Shown in pieces: positions 1 to 5,642 of a stretch of 30,861 nucleotides of DNA (the stretch's first letter is position 1; the number at the start of each line of letters is the position of its first letter). The translations under genes and the position numbers were made by a program. The notes below the pieces were generated by a model that saw nothing but the letters and a program-made list of their open reading frames with translations, did not search any database and had not been told where the DNA came from. This DNA comes from a virus: positions 1 to 30,861 of the IMG/VR virus record IMGVR_UViG_3300048597_000148; one strand, 5' to 3'.

Positions 1-155
1 CCCGCCACGTCACCATCCCGGTGTCGGAGAGCCTCTATCGCTGGCTCGAGGGCACGGCGCTGCATAACCGCTGCTCGCCGGAGCATGTCGCCTCGCGCCT
101 CATCCTCGCGCTGCGCAAATCCGTCAGCGACGACGCCAGGGCGAGGGCCGCGTGA
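1..155 (+). CDS. Partial small phage protein, C-terminal 50 residues
   Basis: Reading from base 3 gives 50 codons that end at TGA 153-155; the start lies before the window. The segment holds a short strand-like stretch (HVTIPVSESLYRWLEG) followed by a helical part ending in a basic tail. This resembles a ribbon-helix-helix type DNA-binding fold but the match is only by eye. The stop overlaps the next start codon (TGATG), which points to translational coupling within the phage middle operon. Function unknown. Confidence 0.6.
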   Translation, partial: RHVTIPVSESLYRWLEGTALHNRCSPEHVASRLILALRKSVSDDARARAA

Positions 156-412
156 TGGCGGGGCAGCGCGCCTACACCTGCGGCACCTATGCCGCCGAGA
201 TGGACGGCATCCTGCTGGCCAACAAGGCCGGGCAGGTCGAGCGCCGCGACACCGAGCATCCGATGACGCGCATCGTCGAGCTACATCTGTCGGATGCCGA
301 TTTCGCACGGCTGATCGAGGCCGCACGTGCGGACGGCCAAACGCCGGCAGCATGCGCGCGCACCCTCATGCTCGGCGCGCTGGCGCTGCGCGAAGCGTTC
401 AGGGAGGCGTGA
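155..412 (+). CDS. Small phage protein, possibly ribbon-helix-helix
   Basis: An 85-residue protein beginning at the ATG that overlaps the previous stop. A GTG at 152 is an in-frame alternative. The C-terminal half (from about residue 37, MTRIVELHLSDADFARLIE) has the strand-then-two-helices look of a ribbon-helix-helix domain, with an alanine-rich second helix. The N-terminal 35 residues are unfamiliar and contain one cysteine. It belongs to the block of small middle genes before the Mor-type activator. I do not recognise a specific family, and DNA binding is an inference from the pattern. Confidence 0.6.
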   Translation: MAGQRAYTCGTYAAEMDGILLANKAGQVERRDTEHPMTRIVELHLSDADFARLIEAARADGQTPAACARTLMLGALALREAFREA

Positions 413-416
413 GATG

Positions 417-950
417 TCAATAAATCGACCGCTCCTGCTTCACGCTGATGTATCGCGGGCGCTCGTCGTTCGACTGGAAAACCTCGCTGCCGCACACCGT
501 GCAGTGCAGCGTATCGACGTTGAAATCCGGTTTCTTCATCTGGAGCGTCACAACCCTCTGCGACTGCTCGAAACAATGGGCGCAGTGGCTGGGCGTTGGG
601 GCGTTGCCGCCAGCCGCGCCCTTCTTTTTGTAGGCAAAGCTCCCAGCCCGCAATTCCACAAGGGCGTAGTCTTCCGCGCCATCCTTGAACTGACGTATCG
701 CATCCAGCTCGCTCTGGAGCTTCAGGAGGTCTGCGCGCGCCGCCGCCGCGTCCAGCTTCGCCGTCACCGTCTGTGTCGAGAGTTCTGCGATCAGCTCGAG
801 CATCTTCTGTCGCTCGGGCGAGGAGCGATCCGGCCCCTCCCGTTTTCCGAAGATGTCCTTCAGATCCTTCAAGACCTTTACGGCGTCGGAGACACCCTTG
901 ATGCCTCCGACAGCCTCAATCACTTCCTGAAGCAACTTGGTCTCGATCAT
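417..950 (-). CDS. Coiled-coil protein with C-terminal zinc ribbon (moron-like)
   Basis: A 177-residue protein on the minus strand inside an otherwise rightward operon. I chose the ATG at 950 because GGAG lies nine bases before it; an ATG at 965 has no ribosome site. Residues 1-35 look like an amphipathic helix rich in I, V and K. Residues 45-90 form a charged heptad-like coiled coil. The C-terminal part carries two CxxC pairs (Cys123/126 and Cys150/153) spaced as in a zinc ribbon. Proteins with this coiled-coil plus zinc-ribbon plan occur as isolated cargo genes in many prophages, and their role is not established. Opposite orientation and isolation suggest its own promoter and expression in the lysogen. 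A CATAAT stands on the minus strand at 1012-1007 but no convincing -35 is seen. Confidence 0.75.
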   Translation of the reverse strand: MIETKLLQEVIEAVGGIKGVSDAVKVLKDLKDIFGKREGPDRSSPERQKMLELIAELSTQTVTAKLDAAAARADLLKLQSELDAIRQFKDGAEDYALVELRAGSFAYKKKGAAGGNAPTPSHCAHCFEQSQRVVTLQMKKPDFNVDTLHCTVCGSEVFQSNDERPRYISVKQERSIY

Positions 951-1009
951 GCCGGCGGTCTCCATGAGATCGAGTGCCAGACGTGCCTGATTCGGCAGGA
1001 GCGCGCATT

Positions 1010-1318
1010 ATGAGCGAGCGCTGCCGCATCCGCGTCACACAGATCAACCGGCGCTATGCCGACGAGGATATGGGTTGGGTGGTCCTTTCGGCCACCAACA
1101 GGATCAGCGGCTTTGCGTTCACGCGGCGCGCCGGCGACGCCTATGTCTGCTCGCGGCAGGGGGCGGACGCGATCATCAAGGGCTGCGCCGCCAGATACAA
1201 AGACCTCAAGCTGGTGATCGAGACCGTCACGCCGGCGGCGAGCTCAACAGGGCATGATCGCCCTGCCGAATACCCCATTGACCGCGACCCTACCCCATTG
1301 AGCGGAGGGAGCGCGTGA
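1010..1318 (+). CDS. Hypothetical phage protein
   Basis: A 102-residue basic protein. The ATG at 1010 follows AGGAG with eight bases between. The core (residues about 5-80) alternates predicted strands and helices and has two cysteines (CRIRV near the start, VCSRQ in the middle). The tail is proline-rich and is encoded by a stretch containing an 11-bp direct repeat (1271-1301), so the last 20 residues may be shaped by a DNA element rather than by protein function. Its stop overlaps the next gene's start. Family and function are not recognised. Confidence 0.6.
   Translation: MSERCRIRVTQINRRYADEDMGWVVLSATNRISGFAFTRRAGDAYVCSRQGADAIIKGCAARYKDLKLVIETVTPAASSTGHDRPAEYPIDRDPTPLSGGSA
1271..1301. repeat. 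Two 11-bp direct repeats, 20-bp period
   Basis: TACCCCATTGA occurs at 1271-1281 and again at 1291-1301. The period of 20 bp is about two helical turns and is not a multiple of three, so the repeat is not explained by repeated codons although it lies in the 3' end of a coding region. It sits directly before the Shine-Dalgarno region of the gene at 1318. It may be a protein-binding site or a remnant of a local duplication. Confidence 0.6.
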
Positions 1319-1680
1319 TGACCCTGCGCGTGCCGAGAACCGCCGATCAGGTGGCGGACGGCCTCAAACTGGCCGGGTTCCGGCTATGCTACGCGATTGA
1401 CGGGCAATTTGGTGGGCGGACCGAATACCGGTCGCTCGCCGATCCGCGCGTGTCGGTGCTCATCGTCAGCCCGAAGGTCGGGAGGCCGACGAAGGAATGG
1501 CATTTCGCGGATCCTGACGTCGAGATCGAGGGCGACCAAGGCGGTGCCGTCGTGACGGACGAGGGGCGGCGCTTCGCCGTTTTTGCGGATCTCTGCGGCG
1601 CCATCGCGCGTCATGAGGCAGCGCTCCACCGCGAGCGCGAGTGGTTTGCTGCCGATCCTGCAGGCGGGAGGGGAGTATGA
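1318..1680 (+). CDS. Hypothetical phage protein
   Basis: A 120-residue protein starting at the ATG at 1318, which follows GGAGG (1304-1308); a GTG at 1315 is the alternative. The stop of the upstream gene overlaps this start. The sequence mixes strands and helices with no signal peptide or membrane segment. It opens with MTLRV, the same five residues (and nearly the same bases) as the next gene. I do not recognise the family. It belongs to the small middle-gene cluster. Confidence 0.6.
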   Translation: MTLRVPRTADQVADGLKLAGFRLCYAIDGQFGGRTEYRSLADPRVSVLIVSPKVGRPTKEWHFADPDVEIEGDQGGAVVTDEGRRFAVFADLCGAIARHEAALHREREWFAADPAGGRGV

Positions 1681-1919
1681 CCCTGCGCGTCACCGATCAC
1701 GCTCTTGTCCGGTTCCTCGAGCGCGCCGGCGGGCTCGACGTCGAGGCGCTGCGCCGCGCCATCTCCGCCTCGCTGGCGCGGGCCGAACAGGCGGCGTCGA
1801 GCATCGGCGCGCATGAATACGTGATCACGGCCGAGGGCCACTCCTATGTGGTCAAGGGCGGCCAGGTGGTCACCGTCATCGACGGGCCATTCGACGTGCA
1901 TCGCCGGGGGAGCATCTGA
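1677..1919 (+). CDS. Small conserved phage protein (DHALVRFLERAGG type)
   Basis: An 80-residue protein with ATG at 1677 behind GGGAGGGGAG; it overlaps the previous stop by ATGA. The opening TDHALVRFLERAGGLD and the closing strands YVITAEGHSYVVKGGQVVTV give a helix followed by a beta hairpin, an arrangement seen in small RelE-like or DUF4258-like proteins. I recall similar proteins in rhizobial Mu-like prophages, without a known role. Any toxin-like activity would be speculation: no catalytic set is obvious. Confidence 0.65.
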   Translation: MTLRVTDHALVRFLERAGGLDVEALRRAISASLARAEQAASSIGAHEYVITAEGHSYVVKGGQVVTVIDGPFDVHRRGSI

Positions 1920-2155
1920 TGCCGCGCCTCCATCGCCCGCCCGCCACACGGTCAATAGCGCAGGACGCGCCGCTGCTGGTCGCGCCTGAGCTGGCCGAAC
2001 TCGCGCGGCTCGCCGGGGAGCGGGACCAGCTGATCGCCCGCATCCGCAGGCTGGCTCCGAACGCGCATCGCCGCGTCATCCTCGAGGACAGGCTGCAGGG
2101 CGTCGTCGCGAAGATCCTGCGCATCGAGATCGCGATCTTTGGGGGGCGCTCGTGA
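1919..2155 (+). CDS. Small helical phage protein
   Basis: A 78-residue protein whose ATG overlaps the preceding stop (TGATG). After a basic, proline-containing start it forms one long helical stretch (residues about 22-72) rich in L, R, A and E with a heptad-like pattern, consistent with a short coiled-coil dimer. Its end overlaps the GTG start of the Mor-type activator, so the two are translationally coupled. No family recognised. Confidence 0.6.
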   Translation: MPRLHRPPATRSIAQDAPLLVAPELAELARLAGERDQLIARIRRLAPNAHRRVILEDRLQGVVAKILRIEIAIFGGRS

Positions 2156-2613
2156 GTGCGCCCCATTTCCTGCATGGCGTAGTGGTCGGGGTCGACGACA
2201 TCGTCGACAGCCTCGCCGGCATCGCGGAGCAGATGGGCGTCGAGACGGCCCTGCGCTTCGCAGCGCAGTTCGGCGGCACGCGCCTTTACGTGCCGTCGAC
2301 ATGGCGCAGCGAGTTGCCGCTCAATCTGCTCGGCGAGGAGGCCGCCCGCGAGTTGAGCCGCATGTTTGGGCCCGAGACCATCGACGTGCCGAAATGCCCG
2401 TGGCGCGCAGAGGCTGTGGCGAGGATTGCTGCCGAGATGCGGCGCGCGGGGTTGACCGTCAACGAGATCGCGCTCGCCCTCGACCTTTCCTGGCGCACCA
2501 TCAACAAGGCGCTCAGCGGCCGCCCGCTCTTGACGCGGGGGCGCTCGCGGCGCTTGGATGAGCGGCAGATCGACATGGATGACTGGCTCGCGCGCCCTCC
2601 GGCGGCCGAGTGA
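2152..2613 (+). CDS. Mor/C-type transcription activator
   Basis: A 153-residue protein starting at GTG 2152 in a GTGA overlap with the previous stop. The N-terminal half (about residues 12-70) is the helical dimerisation part expected in the Mor family, including the DIVDSLAGIAEQMG segment and a strand pair (GTRLYVPS). A helix-turn-helix lies at about residues 98-122 (GLTVNEIALALDLSWRTINK), followed by a basic arm. In Mu, Mor activates the middle promoter and the related C protein activates the late promoters; only one such gene is seen here, directly before the lysis and head genes, so it may do the job of C. Family placement rests on the fold pattern and gene position. Confidence 0.78.
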   Translation: MSAPHFLHGVVVGVDDIVDSLAGIAEQMGVETALRFAAQFGGTRLYVPSTWRSELPLNLLGEEAARELSRMFGPETIDVPKCPWRAEAVARIAAEMRRAGLTVNEIALALDLSWRTINKALSGRPLLTRGRSRRLDERQIDMDDWLARPPAAE

Positions 2614-2701
2614 CCACTCCCCTCGCCTGAACGTCTCACCTCATCGCGCGCCCGCGCGCCGCGCATCGTCCCGGCACATTCGCCCGAGGACGGAGACGGC
2701 C

Positions 2702-3277
2702 ATGACGCCCATTCCCCAGCGCTTCGCCCACCTCAAGCCTGCGCCCAAGCCCGCATGGATGATGAAAGCCCTGGATGAGCTGGGGCAGCGCGAGGTTGCG
2801 GGCGCGGCGTCCAACCCGCGCATCATCCAGTATCGAAAAATGGGCAAGACCCCGCTCGGCGGCGACGATGGCAAGGTGCCGTGGTGCGCAATTTTCACGA
2901 ACGCGATGCTGGAGACGGTGGGCGTGTCGGGCTCCGGCTCGGCGATGGCCCGCTCCTATGTGTCGAGCAAGGAGTTCCGCCGCCTTGATCGGCCGATGCT
3001 GGGCTGCGTCGCGGTCAAGAGTTCCAATCGCGGCCCGGCCTCCGGCCATGTCGGCTTCTATGTCGGCGAGGATGGGCTGTTCATCTATCTCGTCGGCGGC
3101 AACCAGAATGACGAGGTCAACATCTCGCCATTCCGGAAGAAGGAATTCGTCGGGTTCTACTGGCCCAGGGGCCAGCCTGAGCCGGTCGCGCCGTGGAATG
3201 GGCCCTACCGCCTTCCGCGCCCCTCGCTGCCGCATGAGAAGCGCGCCGCCGCGCCCCCGCCGACCCGGGAGGCCTGA
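2702..3277 (+). CDS. Endolysin-type peptidase (TIGR02594 / CHAP-like)
   Basis: A 191-residue protein; ATG 2702 follows GGAGACGGCC. It has the landmarks of the TIGR02594 NlpC/P60-like family: E-G-x-x-E-like start region, NPRIIQY, the cysteine in VPWCAIFTN, the histidine in ASGHVGFY and the polar GGNQND, giving a Cys-His catalytic pair. Such enzymes cleave peptide bonds in peptidoglycan. There is no signal peptide, so release would depend on the holin encoded just downstream. The C-terminal 30 residues are proline-rich and probably disordered. An 88-bp gap with no clear promoter separates it from the activator gene. Confidence 0.82.
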   Translation: MTPIPQRFAHLKPAPKPAWMMKALDELGQREVAGAASNPRIIQYRKMGKTPLGGDDGKVPWCAIFTNAMLETVGVSGSGSAMARSYVSSKEFRRLDRPMLGCVAVKSSNRGPASGHVGFYVGEDGLFIYLVGGNQNDEVNISPFRKKEFVGFYWPRGQPEPVAPWNGPYRLPRPSLPHEKRAAAPPPTREA

Positions 3278-3279
3278 GA

Positions 3280-3519
3280 ATGCACAAAGGGCTTCCTGTC
3301 GCAGGCTACACCGACCAGACCGCCGACAAGGTCGATCTGGTCAACGGCCACAAGCGCATTGAAGAGAATGTCCTTCGGATGATGGACGCCTATCGCGAGG
3401 ATGCGTCAATCGATCAGCGTTGGCTGGCGATCGCCCGGACGCAAATAGAGCAAGGCTTCATGGCGCTCAACCGGGCCATCTTCCGGCCGCAGCGGGTCAC
3501 GCTCCCGGAGGACGCATGA
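3280..3519 (+). CDS. acb2: Acb2/Tad1-family anti-CBASS protein (predicted cyclic nucleotide sponge)
   Basis: A 79-residue helical protein; ATG 3280 follows GGGAGG. It opens with PVAGYTDQT, continues with a helix carrying VNGHKRIEE and ends with DQRWLAIARTQIEQGFMALN, the signature hairpin of the Acb2/Tad1 family. Members bind and sequester the cyclic oligonucleotide signals of CBASS (and, for Tad1, Thoeris) defence. From memory, Tyr11 and Lys26 of the Pseudomonas phage protein contact the cyclic dinucleotide; here Tyr10 and Lys25 stand in the matching places. The gene sits between endolysin and holin and overlaps the holin start (ATGA), so it would be expressed with the lysis genes. The family call is from pattern recognition; ligand choice is unknown. 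Confidence 0.78.
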   Translation: MHKGLPVAGYTDQTADKVDLVNGHKRIEENVLRMMDAYREDASIDQRWLAIARTQIEQGFMALNRAIFRPQRVTLPEDA

Positions 3520-3797
3520 GCGCTGCGCCGTTGCCGCCCAAGCCGTCGCGCGCCTTTTCCAAGGGCTGGACGACCGCCAATCTCCTGGCCTGCTGGGCCG
3601 CGCTCGGCGCGGCCATGTGGCTGGGGCGCGACATGGCGGCCATCGTCGTTCCGATCATGGCGACACTGATCGCCGCGCTGCTCGGCGTCTACCAGACCAT
3701 CGGCCATTTCGATCTGCGCGCGCTCTCGCAACTGGCGGGCCGTCCGGCCCAGCCGGAGCGCCGGGCGCGACGTCCGCCCGACGGAGGCGCAGGATGA
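3516..3797 (+). CDS. Holin-like small membrane protein
   Basis: A 93-residue protein with ATG 3516 overlapping the previous stop. Two hydrophobic segments are visible, about residues 21-36 (LLACWAALGAAMWLG) and 42-60 (AAIVVPIMATLIAALLGVY), separated by a short charged turn. The C-terminal 25 residues are strongly basic and proline-rich. Two membrane passes, a charged tail and a position between endolysin and spanins fit a holin that permeabilises the inner membrane. Its last bases overlap the Rz start. No specific holin family is assigned. Confidence 0.7.
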   Translation: MSAAPLPPKPSRAFSKGWTTANLLACWAALGAAMWLGRDMAAIVVPIMATLIAALLGVYQTIGHFDLRALSQLAGRPAQPERRARRPPDGGAG

Positions 3798-4180
3798 TCG
3801 GCTTGCTCGCCGCCCGGCTGGGATTGGACCTTGGTAAAATCTCTGGCCGGGCGATTATACTGATCGCCCTCGTTTGTATCACTGGAATCGCGTTTTGGCG
3901 CGGCGTCGCCCGCATCGAAACGATGGTCGACACCGCCCGCATCGAGGCGCGCGCCGAACGCGACGCCCATTGGCGGGGCGAGATCGCGCGCTCGACGGCC
4001 GAGGCCGAAGTTGAGCGCGCACGCCTGGCGATCAACGCGGCGGCGGCTGACATGGCCGCGCGCGGCGAGATCGAGCGTCTGACAGGGCAAATCACCGATC
4101 TGGAGAAGAGCAATGCCTCGCTTCCTGGCGCTGGCGCTTGCGGCATTGACCGTGAGCGCGTGCGCCTCCTCGCCCGCTGA
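3794..4180 (+). CDS. Rz: Rz-like inner-membrane spanin
   Basis: A 128-residue protein; ATG 3794 overlaps the holin stop. A single N-terminal membrane segment (about residues 19-37, AIILIALVCITGIAFW) is followed by a long charged coiled coil from about residue 42 to 110, rich in A, E and R. This is the plan of an i-spanin: anchored in the inner membrane with a periplasmic helical domain that meets the outer-membrane partner. The 3' end overlaps the lipoprotein gene at 4113 in another frame, the classic Rz/Rz1 arrangement. Recognition is by architecture, since spanins diverge quickly. Confidence 0.78.
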   Translation: MIGLLAARLGLDLGKISGRAIILIALVCITGIAFWRGVARIETMVDTARIEARAERDAHWRGEIARSTAEAEVERARLAINAAAADMAARGEIERLTGQITDLEKSNASLPGAGACGIDRERVRLLAR

Positions 4181-4373
4181 TCCCGTGCTGGTCACGCGGC
4201 TGGCCAAGCCGACGCTGCCCGCGTCGGCGCTGACGCCCTGTTCATCTCCCGTTCCGCTGCCGGACCGCAGTCTGACGGCGGGGGAGACCGTCAAATTCTG
4301 GGGGCGTGACCGCGCCGCCCTGCGCATCTGCGAAGCCCGGCGTGCGGCTGCGGTGCGAAGCCTGGAGAACTGA
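4113..4373 (+). CDS. Rz1: Rz1-like outer-membrane spanin lipoprotein
   Basis: An 86-residue protein whose first 68 bases overlap the Rz gene in a different frame. The signal peptide ends in the lipobox LTVSAC, giving lipidation at Cys17 after signal peptidase II cleavage. The mature part has several prolines and two further cysteines, and ends in a short helical stretch. Together with the upstream i-spanin it should bridge the periplasm and fuse the membranes in the last step of lysis. ATG 4113 follows GGAGAAGAGCA inside the Rz coding sequence. Confidence 0.8.
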   Translation: MPRFLALALAALTVSACASSPADPVLVTRLAKPTLPASALTPCSSPVPLPDRSLTAGETVKFWGRDRAALRICEARRAAAVRSLEN

Positions 4374-4374
4374 G

Positions 4375-4899
4375 ATGCGCTTTCTCGTCCTGATTTTACT
4401 GACGCTCTGGCCAATCGCCGCCGACGCTGCCAAGGCGCGGTGGCCTGGCCCGTTCCCGGTCGAATTGCTGGCGGTGCGCGACGGCGACACTGTCGATGTG
4501 CGCTTCCGCGATGGGCCCTGCGGGCGCGCTCCCTGCCCCGGACAGGAGACGCTGGTGCGCGTGCTCGGGATCGACGCGCCGGAATCGCATCGCTGCGGGA
4601 CGAGCCGCATCGGCCAGCGCTCCTCGGGCGGCCAGAGCTGCGCCTCCTGCGACGAGGAGTGGCGGCTGGGCAAACAAGCCGCGACCGAGCTTGACGACTT
4701 CACGCGCGGGCGGGCGGCGAGGGTCGGGCAGATCAGGCCGGATAAATACGCGGGCCGCGTGCTTGGCGAGCTCGAGGTCTTCGCCGATGGCGGCTGGCGC
4801 TCGGCGGCAGAGCACATGAAGCTGAAGGGGCTGGCCGTCGCCTATGACGGCCGCCGCAAGACAAAGCCGTGGTGCGGGAAAAAGAGGGCCAGCCGATGA
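4375..4899 (+). CDS. Exported thermonuclease-family (SNase-like) protein
   Basis: A 174-residue protein starting one base after the Rz1 stop. Residues 1-19 form a signal peptide (hydrophobic run, AADA cleavage region). The staphylococcal-nuclease fold follows: DGDTV at 36-40 (calcium-binding Asp), VRVLGIDAPE with Arg62 and Glu70, and AGRVLGEL with Arg128, which match the catalytic Arg-Glu-Arg set. The final PWCG is common in phage and plasmid members. Six cysteines in the mature protein fit a disulfide-bonded periplasmic enzyme. It probably degrades DNA or RNA outside the cytoplasm, perhaps thinning host nucleic acid during lysis. Its stop overlaps the next start. Confidence 0.85.
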   Translation: MRFLVLILLTLWPIAADAAKARWPGPFPVELLAVRDGDTVDVRFRDGPCGRAPCPGQETLVRVLGIDAPESHRCGTSRIGQRSSGGQSCASCDEEWRLGKQAATELDDFTRGRAARVGQIRPDKYAGRVLGELEVFADGGWRSAAEHMKLKGLAVAYDGRRKTKPWCGKKRASR

Positions 4900-5135
4900 G
4901 CGACGCGCGTGAGATCGCCGACATCAGGGAGCGCCTCGCCCGCATCGAGACGCGCCAGGAGGTTCATGGGGAGGAGATCAAGAAAGGGTTCGATGCGCTC
5001 GGGTCGCGCTTCGACGGGCTGGATGACCGCATGCGCAATGTCGAGGTCAAGTCCGGCGTCTACGGCACCGTCGCCGGCGGCGTGATCTCGGTCGGGATTG
5101 CCTATCTCTCCGCCAAGTTGAAGAGCGGCGCGTGA
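4896..5135 (+). CDS. Coiled-coil protein with C-terminal membrane segment (XhlA-like plan)
   Basis: A 79-residue protein, ATG 4896 overlapping the thermonuclease stop. Residues 1-50 are a charged coiled coil (IRERLARIETRQEVHGEEIK and on), and residues about 54-72 form one hydrophobic helix (VYGTVAGGVISVGIAYL). This is the plan of XhlA/haemolysin-like and similar small phage membrane proteins next to lysis genes. It may be a second holin component or antiholin, or an unrelated membrane protein. It closes the lysis block. Confidence 0.65.
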   Translation: MSDAREIADIRERLARIETRQEVHGEEIKKGFDALGSRFDGLDDRMRNVEVKSGVYGTVAGGVISVGIAYLSAKLKSGA

Positions 5136-5141
5136 TCGCGC

Positions 5142-5642
5142 ATGGCCCATGACGAGCAGACGAGGCGCACCGCGCGCCAGCGATATGTGCATGAGCGGCA
5201 AGCGCTGCCGGTGATCGCGCTCGGGTTGGGTGTGCCGGAGCGCACGCTGCGCCGCTGGAAAGCCGAGGCTGTCGAAAAGGGCGACAACTGGGATGCGGCG
5301 CGGGCATCATCCACCATCGCCGGCGAGGGCCTCGAGAGCGTCGTAACCGCCGTGGTGCATGATTATGTCGCCCTGCATCAATCGGCGATCGAGGATCTGA
5401 AATCGGCCGAGGGTGTCTCGCCGTTCGAGAAGGCCAAGATCCTCGCGAGCCTCGCGGATTCATTCAACAAGACGGTCAACTCGGCGGGGCGGCTCTCGCC
5501 GAAAATCAGCGAGCTCGGCGTCGCGATGGATGTGCTGCGCCGCCTCGCCGAATTCGTCAGCCGCCACCATCCTGACGCCGCGCCCGCGCTGCTCGAGGTG
5601 CTGGAGCCGTTCGGCGAGCAGCTCGGCGAGGTGTATGGATGA
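5142..5642 (+). CDS. DUF1804 protein, terminase small subunit-like
   Basis: A 166-residue protein six bases after the previous stop. The N-terminal 45 residues hold a helix-turn-helix (ALPVIALGLGVPERTLRRWK) followed by the GDNWDAARAS turn typical of DUF1804 proteins. The middle and C-terminal parts are helical (EKAKILASLADSFNKTVNSA; LEVLEPFGEQLGE). In Mu-like phages this family occupies the position just upstream of the large terminase and is taken to be the DNA-recognising small subunit. The stop overlaps the terminase start by ATGA. Confidence 0.85.
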   Translation: MAHDEQTRRTARQRYVHERQALPVIALGLGVPERTLRRWKAEAVEKGDNWDAARASSTIAGEGLESVVTAVVHDYVALHQSAIEDLKSAEGVSPFEKAKILASLADSFNKTVNSAGRLSPKISELGVAMDVLRRLAEFVSRHHPDAAPALLEVLEPFGEQLGEVYG

